A DNA stretch of 64,000 nt. It comes from Limnohabitans sp. G3-2. Its GTDB lineage: Bacteria; Pseudomonadota; Gammaproteobacteria; Burkholderiales; Burkholderiaceae_C. A program made the position numbers and the translations under genes. The number at the start of each line of letters is the position of its first letter. Positions within the stretch are counted from its first letter, which is position 1. The notes beneath the pieces were generated by a model. That model worked only from the letters and a program-made list of their open reading frames with translations. It searched no databases and had not been told where the DNA came from. Of the stretch, positions 25,489 to 34,065 are shown piece after piece. The stretch covers positions 62,001 through 126,000 of the forward strand of contig NZ_NESG01000008.1 of NCBI RefSeq assembly GCF_002778275.1, written 5' to 3'.

Positions 25489-26319
25489 ATGGCATCAGAC
25501 ACCAGCACCCTCAGCCCTCCTGAGCACGACAAGGAGCGTGCAGGCATTCAATCGGTCGAGGTGGGCTTTGCCCTGCTGGATGTGCTGGCGCAAGCGCCGG
25601 GGCCTTTGATGTTGCGCGACTTGGCCGCGGCGGCCCAGATGAGTGCCGCCAAGGCGCACCGTTATTTGGTCAGTTTTCAGCGCTTGGGCCTGGTGGTGCA
25701 AGACAGCACCAGCACCCGATACGAGTTGGGCCCGGCCACCTTGCGCTTGGGCCTGGCCACCTTGTCCCGCCTGGACGCGGTCAAACTGGCGCGCGAGCGT
25801 TTACCCGCCCTCATTGAGGCGACTGGCCACACCACCGCCCTGGCCGTTTGGGGCAACCGGGGGCCCACCTTGGTGCACTGGCAAGAAACGCCGCTGGCCG
25901 CGCCGGTGAGTTTGCGTTTGGGCGACGTGATGCCGCTTTTGTCGTCCGCCACGGGGCGCTGCTTTGCGGCCTTCCACCACCATGGCGGCGGGTCTGACAA
26001 AGCGGCACCCATGATCGAACAAGAGTTGGCCCAGGCCCGCAAACTCGGGCGCAAGGACTTGCCCAGCACGCCGGCCCAATTGGAGGCCATGAACGCAGAA
26101 ACCCGCCAACAAGGTTTGGGCCGCGTGGTCAATGTCCTGCTGCCGGGTATTTCGGGTTGGTGCGCCCCCGTGTTTGACGCCGATGGGCACTTGGTCTTGG
26201 GCGTGGTGTCCTTGGGCTCATCTGCCACCCTCGACACCGAATGGGACGGACCCATCGCACAGCGCTTGCGCCAATTTGCGCAGCAACTGTCGGCCGATCT
26301 GGGCTGGCGCGGCCACTGA
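25489..26319 (+). CDS. IclR-family transcriptional regulator
   Basis: The 276-residue protein has an N-terminal winged helix (VEVGFALLDVLAQAPGPLML and RDLAAAAQMSAAKAHRYLVS) and a C-terminal GAF-like effector domain (residues about 105-270). IclR members usually control catabolic genes and bind small acids. Its divergent placement next to the FAH-family gene makes that gene the likely target, through the shared 103-bp region. Seven nt separate its stop from the DUF3108 gene, so read-through is likely. Confidence 0.92.
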   Translation: MASDTSTLSPPEHDKERAGIQSVEVGFALLDVLAQAPGPLMLRDLAAAAQMSAAKAHRYLVSFQRLGLVVQDSTSTRYELGPATLRLGLATLSRLDAVKLARERLPALIEATGHTTALAVWGNRGPTLVHWQETPLAAPVSLRLGDVMPLLSSATGRCFAAFHHHGGGSDKAAPMIEQELAQARKLGRKDLPSTPAQLEAMNAETRQQGLGRVVNVLLPGISGWCAPVFDADGHLVLGVVSLGSSATLDTEWDGPIAQRLRQFAQQLSADLGWRGH

Positions 26320-26325
26320 GCGGAC

Positions 26326-27597
26326 ATGACACAGCGGCCAGACCCCACAGCCCGCATCGCGCCAAAGCCCGTGGCTTGGCAGCTCGCCCCTCCCTCGCGG
26401 CGGCGGCTCGCCGGCTTGGTGCTGACGGTGCTGGCGCTGCACTTGGCGCTGCTTTGGGGCATGACGGGCAGCCTCGATGGGCGTCTGCCCACAGACGAAG
26501 CGGTGCGCGTGGCGCCACTTCAAACACGTTGGATACCGCCTGTGTCTGCACCCGTGACTTCGCCCAGCGTGGCCAAGGCCGCCCAACCCCGCACGCGGAT
26601 CGCGACGGTTCCCAAGGCCCCGTCTGAACCGGTGCTTGTGCCCAGCCCCGAGTCGCCCTCGCTGTCCAGCGATGCCTCTGTCGTGGAACCGCCCCTTGAG
26701 GCGTCCGGAGAAACCAGCACCCCAGCCCAAACCATGGCCGACAGCACGGCAAACATCGCGGCCGCCACCACAGCCGCCACCACGGCAGAAACACCCCGGA
26801 CCGAAACCATCACGGAAGCGGCGCCTACGCCTTCAAGCGCAACGACCCCTCAAGCCATTCAGACCACCCCAACGGCATTGCCGCCCATCCCCGCAGGCGC
26901 TTTGCCGCCCTCGCTGCTGCTCAGCTACAAAATGACGGGCCAGGAAAAAGGATTGAACTACTTTGCCAACGGCGAATTGCGCTGGCAACACAACGACGCC
27001 GCCTACGCTTTGAGCTTGTCGGTGAGGGCATTCCTGATGGGTTCGCGGCATTGGCGCAGTGTGGGCGAGATCAACGAAACGGGTCTGGCCCCTCGGCGCT
27101 TTTCAGACAGCTGGCGCAACGAACGTGCCGCCCACTTTGACCGCGCCAACCAGCGCGTGGTGTTCAGCAACAACGCGCCCATCGCCCTCTTGGAGGCGGG
27201 TGCCCAGGACCAGATCAGCCTGTATGTTCAGCTGGCCGCGGCCATGGCCGGTGCGCCCCAGCGCTTTGAACCCGGCACGCGCCTGCAAGTCCAAACCGCC
27301 ACCATCAAAGACGCCTTGCCCTGGCTGCTCACCTTGGGCGCGAACGAGACCTTGCAACTGAACGGACAAAGCGTGGCGACCGCCAAATGGGTCTGCCAGC
27401 CACGCAACCGATTCGACGCCACAGTGGAGTTTTGGGTGTCTGCCCAGCACGCATGGATGCCCGTGCGCATCAAGATCACCCAAGTCAGTGGCAGCTACAT
27501 CGACCTGATGCTGAGTGACCAGGAGGCCTTGCCGACTTTGCCGGCCTTGCCGACCCCAGTGTCCCCTGGCCCGAACTCGCCCGTCCCAGCCGGTTAA
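26326..27597 (+). CDS. DUF3108 domain-containing membrane-anchored protein
   Basis: The 423-residue protein has one N-terminal transmembrane helix (LAGLVLTVLALHLALLWGM) and a long Pro/Ala/Thr-rich linker (about residues 60-195) that resembles TonB-like spacers. A C-terminal DUF3108 beta domain follows (LLSYKMTGQEKGLNYFANGE, LAPRRFSDSWRNERAAHFDR). The function of DUF3108 is unknown; the layout suggests a periplasmic lipocalin-like domain held off the inner membrane by the linker. It follows the IclR gene closely but has no obvious functional link to it. Confidence 0.85.
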   Translation: MTQRPDPTARIAPKPVAWQLAPPSRRRLAGLVLTVLALHLALLWGMTGSLDGRLPTDEAVRVAPLQTRWIPPVSAPVTSPSVAKAAQPRTRIATVPKAPSEPVLVPSPESPSLSSDASVVEPPLEASGETSTPAQTMADSTANIAAATTAATTAETPRTETITEAAPTPSSATTPQAIQTTPTALPPIPAGALPPSLLLSYKMTGQEKGLNYFANGELRWQHNDAAYALSLSVRAFLMGSRHWRSVGEINETGLAPRRFSDSWRNERAAHFDRANQRVVFSNNAPIALLEAGAQDQISLYVQLAAAMAGAPQRFEPGTRLQVQTATIKDALPWLLTLGANETLQLNGQSVATAKWVCQPRNRFDATVEFWVSAQHAWMPVRIKITQVSGSYIDLMLSDQEALPTLPALPTPVSPGPNSPVPAG

Positions 27598-27667
27598 ATG
27601 CCCCTGCCACTTGAAGTTGTTCGATCCAACACCACGTCAGGGACACAACTTGAGTCAAAATGAAGCC

Positions 27668-27949
27668 ATGAACCTGCTGTACGAATCCGAGACGTTTGCC
27701 GTGATGCATGTGTTGGCCAATGCACCTGCCGAACCCGCGCCTGCCACCAGCAAACCCTTGCTGGAGCGACACGGCTTCGAAATCGTGGACAAACGCTCAG
27801 GCAAAGAGGTTTATCTGGACGGCTCCTGGGCAGAAATGTTCCAGCAACAAATCCAGGCCTGGCAGCAGCACACCCCCACACAAGAAGAAGTGGAAGACAC
27901 GCTCGAGGGCTACACCGGTCTGGCGCAGCAACCGGTTGTGGTGCACTGA
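27668..27949 (+). CDS. DUF3567 family protein
   Basis: The 93-residue soluble protein starts MNLLYESETFAVMHV. It has the segments FEIVDKRSGKEVYLDGSWAE, MFQQQIQAWQ and EEVEDTLEGY, which match the DUF3567 family found in Burkholderiales. No function is known. The start is set at the ATG 27668; the frame is open further upstream but lacks similarity. It is followed by a 184-bp spacer to the convergent aminotransferase gene. Confidence 0.88.
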   Translation: MNLLYESETFAVMHVLANAPAEPAPATSKPLLERHGFEIVDKRSGKEVYLDGSWAEMFQQQIQAWQQHTPTQEEVEDTLEGYTGLAQQPVVVH

Positions 27950-28035
27950 CGCCCCTGGTTGGAGCAGGCCACCTCTTTCAGGCGGCCAGCCAGGTCAACA
28001 CCTCGCGGCTCAGGTGACGACTGTTCGTGGCAGGC

Positions 28036-28061
28036 AAAAAAAGACCGCCCCAAGTGCGGTC
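28036..28061 (-). terminator. Intrinsic terminator of the class III aminotransferase gene
   Basis: On the minus strand a GACCGC/GCGGTC stem with a 7-nt loop is followed by seven T residues (28036-28042). It lies 73 nt after the aminotransferase stop codon. Overlapping GGGGCGG/CCGCCCC pairing could extend the structure. This is a textbook Rho-independent terminator. Confidence 0.85.
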
Positions 28062-28133
28062 GGGGCGGGCTGGGCGAGCGATCTAGGCGAGCAATCTGGT
28101 CGAGCGCTTGGGGCGATCACCGTCGCCCAGCCA

Positions 28134-29468
28134 TCAGGCGTGGCGGCGGATGCTGTCGGCCACGGTCTGCACGATCTGGTCGATGTGGGCGTCTTCCACG
28201 ATGTAGGGCGGGCAGATGACGATGTTCTCGCCCGCAGGGCGCACCCAAACGCCTTTGTGGAAGCAATCCATGAAGATGTCGTAAGCCCGCTTGCCCGGCG
28301 CGCCCGGGATGCTGGCCAATTCGACCGCTCCGGCCAGACCGAGCGTGCGGATGCCGACCACGTTGGGCAAGCCCTTCAAAGTGCTGTGCATCGCCTCGCC
28401 CAGCACCCGTCCTTTTTGCCCGGCGCGGGCAAACAGGTTTTCTTCTTTCATCACATCGAGCGTGGCAATGGCCGCCGCACAGGCGACTGGGTGGCCCGAG
28501 TAGGTGTAGCCGTGGAAAAACTCGATGGCGTGCTGGGGTGAATGGGCGTTCATCATCGCGTCGTAGATGAAGTCACGGCAAATCACGCCGCCCAGCGGGA
28601 TCACGCCGTTGGTCACCGCCTTGGCGAAGTTCAGCATGTCGGGCACCACACCGTAGTAGTCCGCCCCAAAGTTCACGCCCAGGCGGCCAAAGCCGGTGAT
28701 GACCTCGTCAAAAATCAACAAGATGCCGTGCTTGTCGCAAATCTCGCGCAGACGCTTCACATAACCTTGGGGCGGGATGTACCAGCCCGCGCTGCCGGCA
28801 ATCGGCTCGACGATCACGGCCGCGATGTTGCTCGGGTCGTGCAACACCAAAATGCGGTTTTCCAGCTCCAGCAGCGGGTCTTCGGCCCACACCGGCTCTT
28901 CGTGGTGGATGTAAGCGTGGTTCACCGGGTCATGGATGAAACGCATGTGGTCCACACGCGGCAGCAGCTGGGCACCAAACGCCTTGCGGTTGGCGGGCAA
29001 TCCGCCCACGCTCATGCCGCCAAAGTTGACGCCGTGGTAACCCTTTTCGCGACCAATGAACACCGTGCGGTGGCCTTCGCCCCGGGCGCGGTGGTAGGCC
29101 AGCGCCACTTTGAGGGCCGTGTCCGCCGCTTCCGAGCCCGAATTGCAAAAAAGCACTTTGTTCAAGTCGCCCGGCGCCATGTCCGCAATCATTTGGGCGG
29201 CTTTGAATGCCTTGTCGTTGCTGGCCTGAAACGCCGTGGCGTAGTCCAGTGTGTCCAGCTGCTTCTTGATGGCTTCATTGATCGGCTTGCGGTTGTGGCC
29301 CGCGCCCACACACCAGAGGCTGGAGATGCCGTCGATGACCTTTTTGCCGTCGTGTGTGGTGAAGTGCATGCCCTCAGCCCCCACAAAGACACGGGGGTCT
29401 TGGCGGAAAGTGCGGTTGGGCGTGAAGGGCAACCACTGGTTGTCCATGTTGAACTCGGTATGGGCCAC
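28134..29468 (-). CDS. Class III aminotransferase, omega-amino acid:pyruvate type
   Basis: The 444-residue PLP enzyme has the class III features: SLWCVGAGHNRKPI near the N-terminus, FCNSGSEAADTALKVALAYH for phosphate binding, IFDEVITGFGRLG with the cofactor Asp, and LNFAKAVTNGVIPLGGVI with the Schiff-base Lys. Enzymes with the MDNQWLPFTPNRTF start are beta-alanine or omega-amino acid:pyruvate transaminases. The GTG start at 29468 is chosen for its GAGGAG about 7 nt upstream; an internal ATG lies at 29447. It is divergent from purU. Confidence 0.92.
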   Translation of the reverse strand: MAHTEFNMDNQWLPFTPNRTFRQDPRVFVGAEGMHFTTHDGKKVIDGISSLWCVGAGHNRKPINEAIKKQLDTLDYATAFQASNDKAFKAAQMIADMAPGDLNKVLFCNSGSEAADTALKVALAYHRARGEGHRTVFIGREKGYHGVNFGGMSVGGLPANRKAFGAQLLPRVDHMRFIHDPVNHAYIHHEEPVWAEDPLLELENRILVLHDPSNIAAVIVEPIAGSAGWYIPPQGYVKRLREICDKHGILLIFDEVITGFGRLGVNFGADYYGVVPDMLNFAKAVTNGVIPLGGVICRDFIYDAMMNAHSPQHAIEFFHGYTYSGHPVACAAAIATLDVMKEENLFARAGQKGRVLGEAMHSTLKGLPNVVGIRTLGLAGAVELASIPGAPGKRAYDIFMDCFHKGVWVRPAGENIVICPPYIVEDAHIDQIVQTVADSIRRHA

Positions 29469-29653
29469 AGCAAAACTCCTCGAAATCTCTGAATGGGCGC
29501 AGTTTAATGGGCATTTCGGCGGCGTGCCGCCCCAGGGCGACAGGGCGAGGGACGGGAAAACGCGGGTCCTTACAATAGAACCCACTTCAACGACGGCCAA
29601 CAGCGAGCGCCCTCACATGGCCCTGTCGATGCCCCTCCCCCTTGCTTGAATCC

Positions 29654-30502
29654 ATGACCACGACCTACATCCTGACCCTCTCCTGCCCTGACCGCACTGG
29701 CATCGTGCATGCTGTGTCGGGTTTTTTGTTGGAGCGCGGGGGCAACATTGAAGAGGCGGCCCAGTACAACGACCACGACACCGGCCTGTTTTTCATGCGG
29801 GTGCAGTTTGCGTGTGATCGGCTGGACGGCGACAGCTTGAACGCCCAGTGGGCCGCTTTTGCCCAAACCTTCAGCATGAAGTGGGACCTGCACGCCACCG
29901 CCCAGCCCATGCGCACCGTGCTCATGGTCAGCAAGGAAGGCCATTGCCTGAACGACTTGCTGTTCCGCTGGAAAAGCGGCCTGCTGCCTTTGGACATCCG
30001 CGCCATCGTGAGCAACCACCGCGAGTTCTACCAACTGGCCGCCAGCTACAACGTGCCTTTTCACCACATCCCGGTGAGCAAAGACAACAAGGCGCAAGCG
30101 GAGGCCAAACAGTACGAGATCATCCAGGCCGAGGGCGCTGAGCTGGTCGTGTTGGCCCGTTACATGCAAATTTTGAGCGATGACCTGTGCCGAAAGCTGG
30201 CCGGTCGCGCCATCAACATCCACCACAGCTTTTTGCCCAGTTTCAAGGGTGCCAAGCCTTATTACCAGGCGCACGACCGGGGCGTCAAACTGATTGGGGC
30301 CACCGCCCACTATGTGACGGCCGACCTGGACGAGGGCCCGATCATCGAACAAGACGTGGCCCGTGTGGACCACAGCAAAACCGTGGAAGACCTGACGGCC
30401 CAAGGCCGCGACACCGAGAGCCAAGTGCTGGCACGCGCCGTGAAATGGCACAGCGAGCACCGCGTGCTGATCAACGGCCACAAAACGGTGATTTTCAAAT
30501 AA
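29654..30502 (+). CDS. purU: Formyltetrahydrofolate deformylase
   Basis: The 282-residue protein has an N-terminal ACT domain (YILTLSCPDRTGIVHAVSGF) and a C-terminal formyltransferase-like domain. The active-site block is INIHHSFLPSFKGAKPYYQA ... GATAHYVTADLDEGPIIEQD, with the catalytic Asn/His/Asp set. It hydrolyses 10-formyl-THF to formate and THF, balancing one-carbon pools. The ATG at 29654 is preferred over a TTG four codons upstream. Two GGGACAG palindromes follow it, before the LysR gene. Confidence 0.95.
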   Translation: MTTTYILTLSCPDRTGIVHAVSGFLLERGGNIEEAAQYNDHDTGLFFMRVQFACDRLDGDSLNAQWAAFAQTFSMKWDLHATAQPMRTVLMVSKEGHCLNDLLFRWKSGLLPLDIRAIVSNHREFYQLAASYNVPFHHIPVSKDNKAQAEAKQYEIIQAEGAELVVLARYMQILSDDLCRKLAGRAINIHHSFLPSFKGAKPYYQAHDRGVKLIGATAHYVTADLDEGPIIEQDVARVDHSKTVEDLTAQGRDTESQVLARAVKWHSEHRVLINGHKTVIFK

Positions 30503-30512
30503 ATATTCTTGT

Positions 30513-30586
30513 GGGACAGATCTTTAGCTCTGTCCCCAACTGATTAAACTTTGCGGGACAGATCTTCAGCGCTGTCCCCAACTGAT
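30513..30586. repeat. Two tandem 32-bp palindromic repeats (GGGACAG...CTGTCCC)
   Basis: Copies at 30513-30544 and 30555-30586 differ at only two positions. Each has an inverted GGGACAGA/CTGTCCC pair around an AT-rich loop and ends CCAACTGAT; a 10-nt spacer separates them. They fill the gap between purU and the LysR gene. They resemble the dispersed hairpin repeats common in betaproteobacteria more than a regulator operator, but two phased palindromes directly before a LysR start could also be bound by that regulator. Confidence 0.8.
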
Positions 30587-30591
30587 CCACG

Positions 30592-31467
30592 ATGTCCGCC
30601 ACCTCACGCATCCCGCCCATCCAGTGCCTCTTGACCTTTGAGGCCTTGGCGCGGCTGCGCAGCGTGACCCAGGCTGCCGAAGAACTGTGCGTGACGCCCA
30701 GCGCCGTGAGCCACCGGGTCAAACAGCTCGAGCAAATCATCGGCACCAAGCTGTTTGGCCGGGCCGATTTTTCGCTCACCACCGAAGGCATTGAATACCT
30801 GGCCCACGTTCGCGAGGGCTTGGTGTCGCTGCAGCGCTTTCCCAGCGCCAGCAACACGCCCGGACGCCGCAAGCTGCGGCTGGCCGTCACGCCCACCTTT
30901 GCGCGCTCGGTGCTGATGCCGCGCCTCAAACACTTTTTAGACGCCTACCCCGAGATCGACATCACGCTGCAGGTGAGCATTCCCCTGCTCGACGTGGTGG
31001 CCGAAGATGCCGACCTGACGGTGCGCTTTGGCACGGGTCGTTACTCGGACGTGGAGCACGTCTGCCTCGCCAAAGACGAGGTGACGCCCTTGGCATCGCC
31101 CGCTTGGCTGCGCGAAAACGGGCCATTTGCCAGCGCCGAGGACCTGCAAGGCGTGGCCCTCTTGCGCAGCCCACTGGAGCCCTGGCGCACTTGGTTTGCC
31201 GCGCACGATCTGGACTGGCCGGAGCCGACGGATGGTTCATCGTTCAACGACATTGGCCTGATGTGCGACGCCGCCGCCCAAGGCTTGGGGGTGGGCCTGA
31301 TCCGCACCAAGCTCGGGGCCCCCTGGCTGGAAAGTGGCCAATTGGTGCGTTTGTTCGAGCGCAGCGTGCCCAGCCCGCATGCCCATTACCTGTGCTGGCG
31401 CACCGGCACCATGGAACGCTGGGAGTGCGCCACCTTCGCCGACTGGCTGAAAAAAGCGCTGGCCTGA
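30592..31467 (+). CDS. LysR-family transcriptional regulator, GcvA-like
   Basis: The 291-residue regulator has an N-terminal winged helix (LLTFEALARLRSVTQAAEEL, TPSAVSHRVKQLEQIIG) typical of the GcvA/AmpR subgroup. A periplasmic-binding-like effector domain follows from about residue 90 (RKLRLAVTPTFARSVLMPRL). The gene lies 93 nt before the GlcD-like flavoprotein gene on the same strand and may control it. The inducer is unknown. Confidence 0.9.
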   Translation: MSATSRIPPIQCLLTFEALARLRSVTQAAEELCVTPSAVSHRVKQLEQIIGTKLFGRADFSLTTEGIEYLAHVREGLVSLQRFPSASNTPGRRKLRLAVTPTFARSVLMPRLKHFLDAYPEIDITLQVSIPLLDVVAEDADLTVRFGTGRYSDVEHVCLAKDEVTPLASPAWLRENGPFASAEDLQGVALLRSPLEPWRTWFAAHDLDWPEPTDGSSFNDIGLMCDAAAQGLGVGLIRTKLGAPWLESGQLVRLFERSVPSPHAHYLCWRTGTMERWECATFADWLKKALA

Positions 31468-31560
31468 ACGGTCAAATTCACAAACCCGTCAAAGTTTCTT
31501 CAGCCCGGGGCCCTGGGCTTGCGCTTACAGTTGGGCATCACTTTCTAGGTTTTGAATGCC

Positions 31561-33069
31561 ATGAGCGCCAATACCCCCGCCGAGACACAGCAACTGACCG
31601 CCACCGAACGGGCCGAGCGCCAACGCGCTGTGGTCACGGCACTGGGCCGGGTCTTGCCCGCTGACGCCATTTTGTACACCCCCGAAGACACCACGCCCTA
31701 CGAGTGCGACGGCCTGACCGCTTACCGCGAGCGCCCGCTGGTCGTGGCCTTGCCCGAGACCGAGGCCCAGGTGCAGGCGGTTCTGAAAGCCTGCCACGCG
31801 CTGCAAGTTCCCGTGGTGGCGCGCGGCGCGGGCACGGGCCTGTCGGGCGGTGCCATGCCGCACCGCCTGGGCGTGACGCTGTCGATGGCCCGCTTCAACC
31901 AGATCAAAACCGTGGACCCGGTCAGCCGCACGGCGGTGGTGCAGTGCGGGGTGCGCAACCTGGCCATCAGCGAGGCGGCAGCCCCCTATGGCCTGTATTA
32001 CGCGCCCGACCCGTCGAGCCAAATCGCCTGCACGATTGGTGGCAATGTGGCCGAAAACTCGGGCGGCGTGCACTGCCTCAAATACGGCCTGACGGTGCAC
32101 AACGTGCTCAAAGTCAAAGGCTACACCATCGAGGGTGACCCGATCGAGTTTGGCAGCGACGCGCTCGACACCTGCGGCTACGACCTGCTGGCCGTGCTGG
32201 TGGGCAGCGAAGGCATGCTTGCCGTGACCACCGAAGTCACCGTCAAGCTGGTGCCCAAGCCGCAACTGGCGCGCTGCATCATGGCCAGCTTTGACGATGT
32301 GCGCAAAGCAGGTGACGCGGTGGCGGCGGTGATTGCGGCGGGCATCATCCCGGCGGGTCTGGAGATGATGGACGGCCCCATGACCGCTGCCGTGGAAGAC
32401 TTTGTGCACGCCGACTACGACCTGAGCGCGGCGGCGATTTTGCTGTGCGAGAGCGACGGCACGCCCGAGGAGGTGGAAGAAGAAATCGGCCGCATGAGCG
32501 ATGTGCTGCGTGGCTGCGGGGCGACCGCCATCACCGTGAGCCGCGACGAAGCGCAACGCATGAAGTTCTGGAGCGGCCGCAAAAATGCATTTCCGGCCTC
32601 GGGCCGCATCAGCCCCGACTACATGTGCATGGACTCGACCATTCCCCGCAAGCGCTTGGCCGACATCCTGCAAGCCATCTCGGTGATGGAGACCAAGTAC
32701 GCGCTGCGCTGCCTGAACGTGTTCCACGCGGGCGACGGCAACCTGCACCCGCTGATCCTGTTCGACGCGAACGACGCTGACCAGCTGCGCCGCTGCGAGC
32801 TGTTTGGTGCCGAAATTTTGGAGACCAGCGTGGCCATGGGCGGCACCGTCACCGGCGAGCACGGTGTGGGCATCGAGAAAGTCAACAGCATGTGCGTGCA
32901 GTTCAGTGCCGAAGAAAACGAGCAAATGTTCGCCGTCAAACGCGCCTTCGATCCCCAAGGTCTGCTCAACCCCGGCAAAGTGATTCCCACGCTGAACCGC
33001 TGCGCCGAGTACGGCAAGATGCTGGTGCGGGCAGGGGCCATCAAGCACCCGGATTTGCCCCGTTTCTGA
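31561..33069 (+). CDS. FAD-linked oxidase, glycolate oxidase subunit GlcD-like
   Basis: The 502-residue flavoprotein has a PCMH-type FAD-binding N-terminal domain (VVARGAGTGLSGGAMPHRLG, GGNVAENSGGVHCLKYGLT). Its FAD-oxidase C-terminal domain has the NVFHAGDGNLHPLI and TGEHGVGIEKV signatures. Such proteins oxidise 2-hydroxy acids (glycolate, D-lactate). The glcE and glcF partners of glycolate oxidase are not adjacent, so a stand-alone D-2-hydroxy acid dehydrogenase is also possible. The ATG at 31561 is preferred to the TTG at 31552. Confidence 0.88.
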   Translation: MSANTPAETQQLTATERAERQRAVVTALGRVLPADAILYTPEDTTPYECDGLTAYRERPLVVALPETEAQVQAVLKACHALQVPVVARGAGTGLSGGAMPHRLGVTLSMARFNQIKTVDPVSRTAVVQCGVRNLAISEAAAPYGLYYAPDPSSQIACTIGGNVAENSGGVHCLKYGLTVHNVLKVKGYTIEGDPIEFGSDALDTCGYDLLAVLVGSEGMLAVTTEVTVKLVPKPQLARCIMASFDDVRKAGDAVAAVIAAGIIPAGLEMMDGPMTAAVEDFVHADYDLSAAAILLCESDGTPEEVEEEIGRMSDVLRGCGATAITVSRDEAQRMKFWSGRKNAFPASGRISPDYMCMDSTIPRKRLADILQAISVMETKYALRCLNVFHAGDGNLHPLILFDANDADQLRRCELFGAEILETSVAMGGTVTGEHGVGIEKVNSMCVQFSAEENEQMFAVKRAFDPQGLLNPGKVIPTLNRCAEYGKMLVRAGAIKHPDLPRF

Positions 33070-33087
33070 ACCCCTCATTGCCCGCAA

Positions 33088-33222
33088 GATCGACGGCTGC
33101 AGGTCGGTGGCTGTAGGTCGGTGGCTGTAGGTCGGTGGCTGTAGGTCGGTGGCTGTAGGTCGGTGGCTTCAGCCCCGACATGGATTTTTATCCACTTGTC
33201 GGGGCTCAAGCCACCGACCTAC
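33088..33222. repeat. REP block, left copy: 14-bp tandem head plus 26-bp-arm palindrome
   Basis: Five 14-bp units (GGTGGCTGTAGGTC type, first one variant) run from about 33091 into a palindrome. Its arms are 33155-33180 (GTAGGTCGGTGGCTT...CCGACA) and 33197-33222, nearly perfect complements. The loop contains TGGA...TCCA and a T-run. GTAG stands at the base of the stem. The block starts 19 nt after the GlcD-like stop codon and may also end that transcript. Confidence 0.9.
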
Positions 33223-33238
33223 AAAAAACAAAAGCACC

Positions 33239-33739
33239 TCACTCCCTGACGCCGGGCAAGGGGCCTGGGGCAGTGCCCCAGTCAGGTGGATACGCGCCAT
33301 TTTTGACGTAACGGTGAAACGTGCTGTACGGCCAATCGCGCACGTGTTGCACATGACCGTGTTTGAGCGGGTTGTAGTGGATGTAATGCGTGTGCTGCTC
33401 AACGTCGCGGTCGTCGCGCAAGGTGTGCTCCCAAAATCGCCCTTGCCATAAGGCCTGCGTCCCGATACGACCGCGCAGCCTGTGCACCACACCTTGTTTG
33501 ATGAGCATCCAGCGGGTGGAAAAATCGGCATCATCCGGCGGCAAACGCCAGATGGCATGCAGGTGATCGGGCATGAGCACCATGGCCAGGTTTTCAAAAG
33601 GCCGCTGTGCGCGCACATGCCGCATCACATCGCCCAAAGTCTTCACACACCTCGGCTCGCACAGCCAAGGCTGCCGCTCGCGGGTCACCACCGTGAAAAA
33701 GAATGTCCCGCCCGGCGTGTCTGATCGACGGTATTGCAT
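33239..33739 (-). CDS. REP-associated tyrosine transposase (RAYT, Y1/HUH type)
   Basis: The 166-residue protein has the HUH signature MPDHLHAIWRLP (His59, His61) and the RAYT signatures WQGRFWEHTLRDD and HTHYIHYNPLKHG with the candidate catalytic Tyr119. The start at 33739 is supported by GGGAG 8 nt upstream; the longer frame to 33796 lacks similarity. RAYTs cut and rejoin single-stranded REP DNA and are usually single-copy, vertically inherited genes. It appears intact. The flanking REP blocks are its likely substrates. Confidence 0.92.
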   Translation of the reverse strand: MQYRRSDTPGGTFFFTVVTRERQPWLCEPRCVKTLGDVMRHVRAQRPFENLAMVLMPDHLHAIWRLPPDDADFSTRWMLIKQGVVHRLRGRIGTQALWQGRFWEHTLRDDRDVEQHTHYIHYNPLKHGHVQHVRDWPYSTFHRYVKNGAYPPDWGTAPGPLPGVRE

Positions 33740-33832
33740 TTCTGCATCTCCCTGACTTTTTGAAGTCATTGAGCCACGGTTTGAACGCATCAGCAAGTAT
33801 TTACTCAGAAATGCGGATGGACAGTCCTGTCG

Positions 33833-33951
33833 ATCGACGGCTGTCGATCGACGGCTGTAGGTCGGTGGCTGTAGGTCGGTGGCTGTAGGTCGGTGGCTTT
33901 AGCCCCGACATGGATTTTTGTCCACTTGTCGGGGCTCAAGCCACCGACCTC
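33833..33951. repeat. REP block, right copy: 14-bp tandem head plus palindrome
   Basis: The head has units of GATCGACGGCTGTC and GGTGGCTGTAGGTC type (14-bp period). The palindrome has arms 33886-33911 and 33928-33951. Apart from a few substitutions (TTTAGCC for TTCAGCC, one loop base) it repeats the left block in the same direction. It ends 115 nt before the MarR start, so it may influence transcription entering that operon. Confidence 0.9.
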
Positions 33952-34065
33952 CAAGAGACCCTTTTGTTGCACCGGCCACCATCGGCGCCACCACTTGGTT
34001 GCGCACGCAACAAAATGAGCTTAAGATCAAGGCCTCGATCCACACCACTCAAACCGAAGAACGGC

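Larger units (their letters stand above)
33088..33951. mobile_element. REP-RAYT unit: transposase gene bracketed by two REP palindromes
   Basis: A minus-strand RAYT gene (33239-33739) lies between two repeat blocks (33088-33222 and 33833-33951) in the same orientation. Each block consists of 14-bp tandem units leading into a long palindrome. REP-associated tyrosine transposases are established as domesticated IS200/IS605-like enzymes that recognise REP hairpins, usually with a GTAG or GGAG tetranucleotide at the stem base. GTAG is present here. No target-site duplication or IS ends are evident, so this is a resident REP unit rather than a classical IS. Confidence 0.75.

Noticed and set aside
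27515-27667. N-terminal extension of the DUF3567 protein
   Set aside because: This part overlaps the end of the DUF3108 gene and has a Cys/Pro/Arg-rich, non-conserved sequence; the family start is at 27668.
31525-33087. 520-codon minus-strand frame opposite the GlcD-like gene
   Set aside because: Antisense shadow; the plus strand has clear FAD-oxidase motifs.
33088-33222. Possible CRISPR array
   Set aside because: The 14-bp units are directly joined with no variable spacers and end in a REP palindrome.
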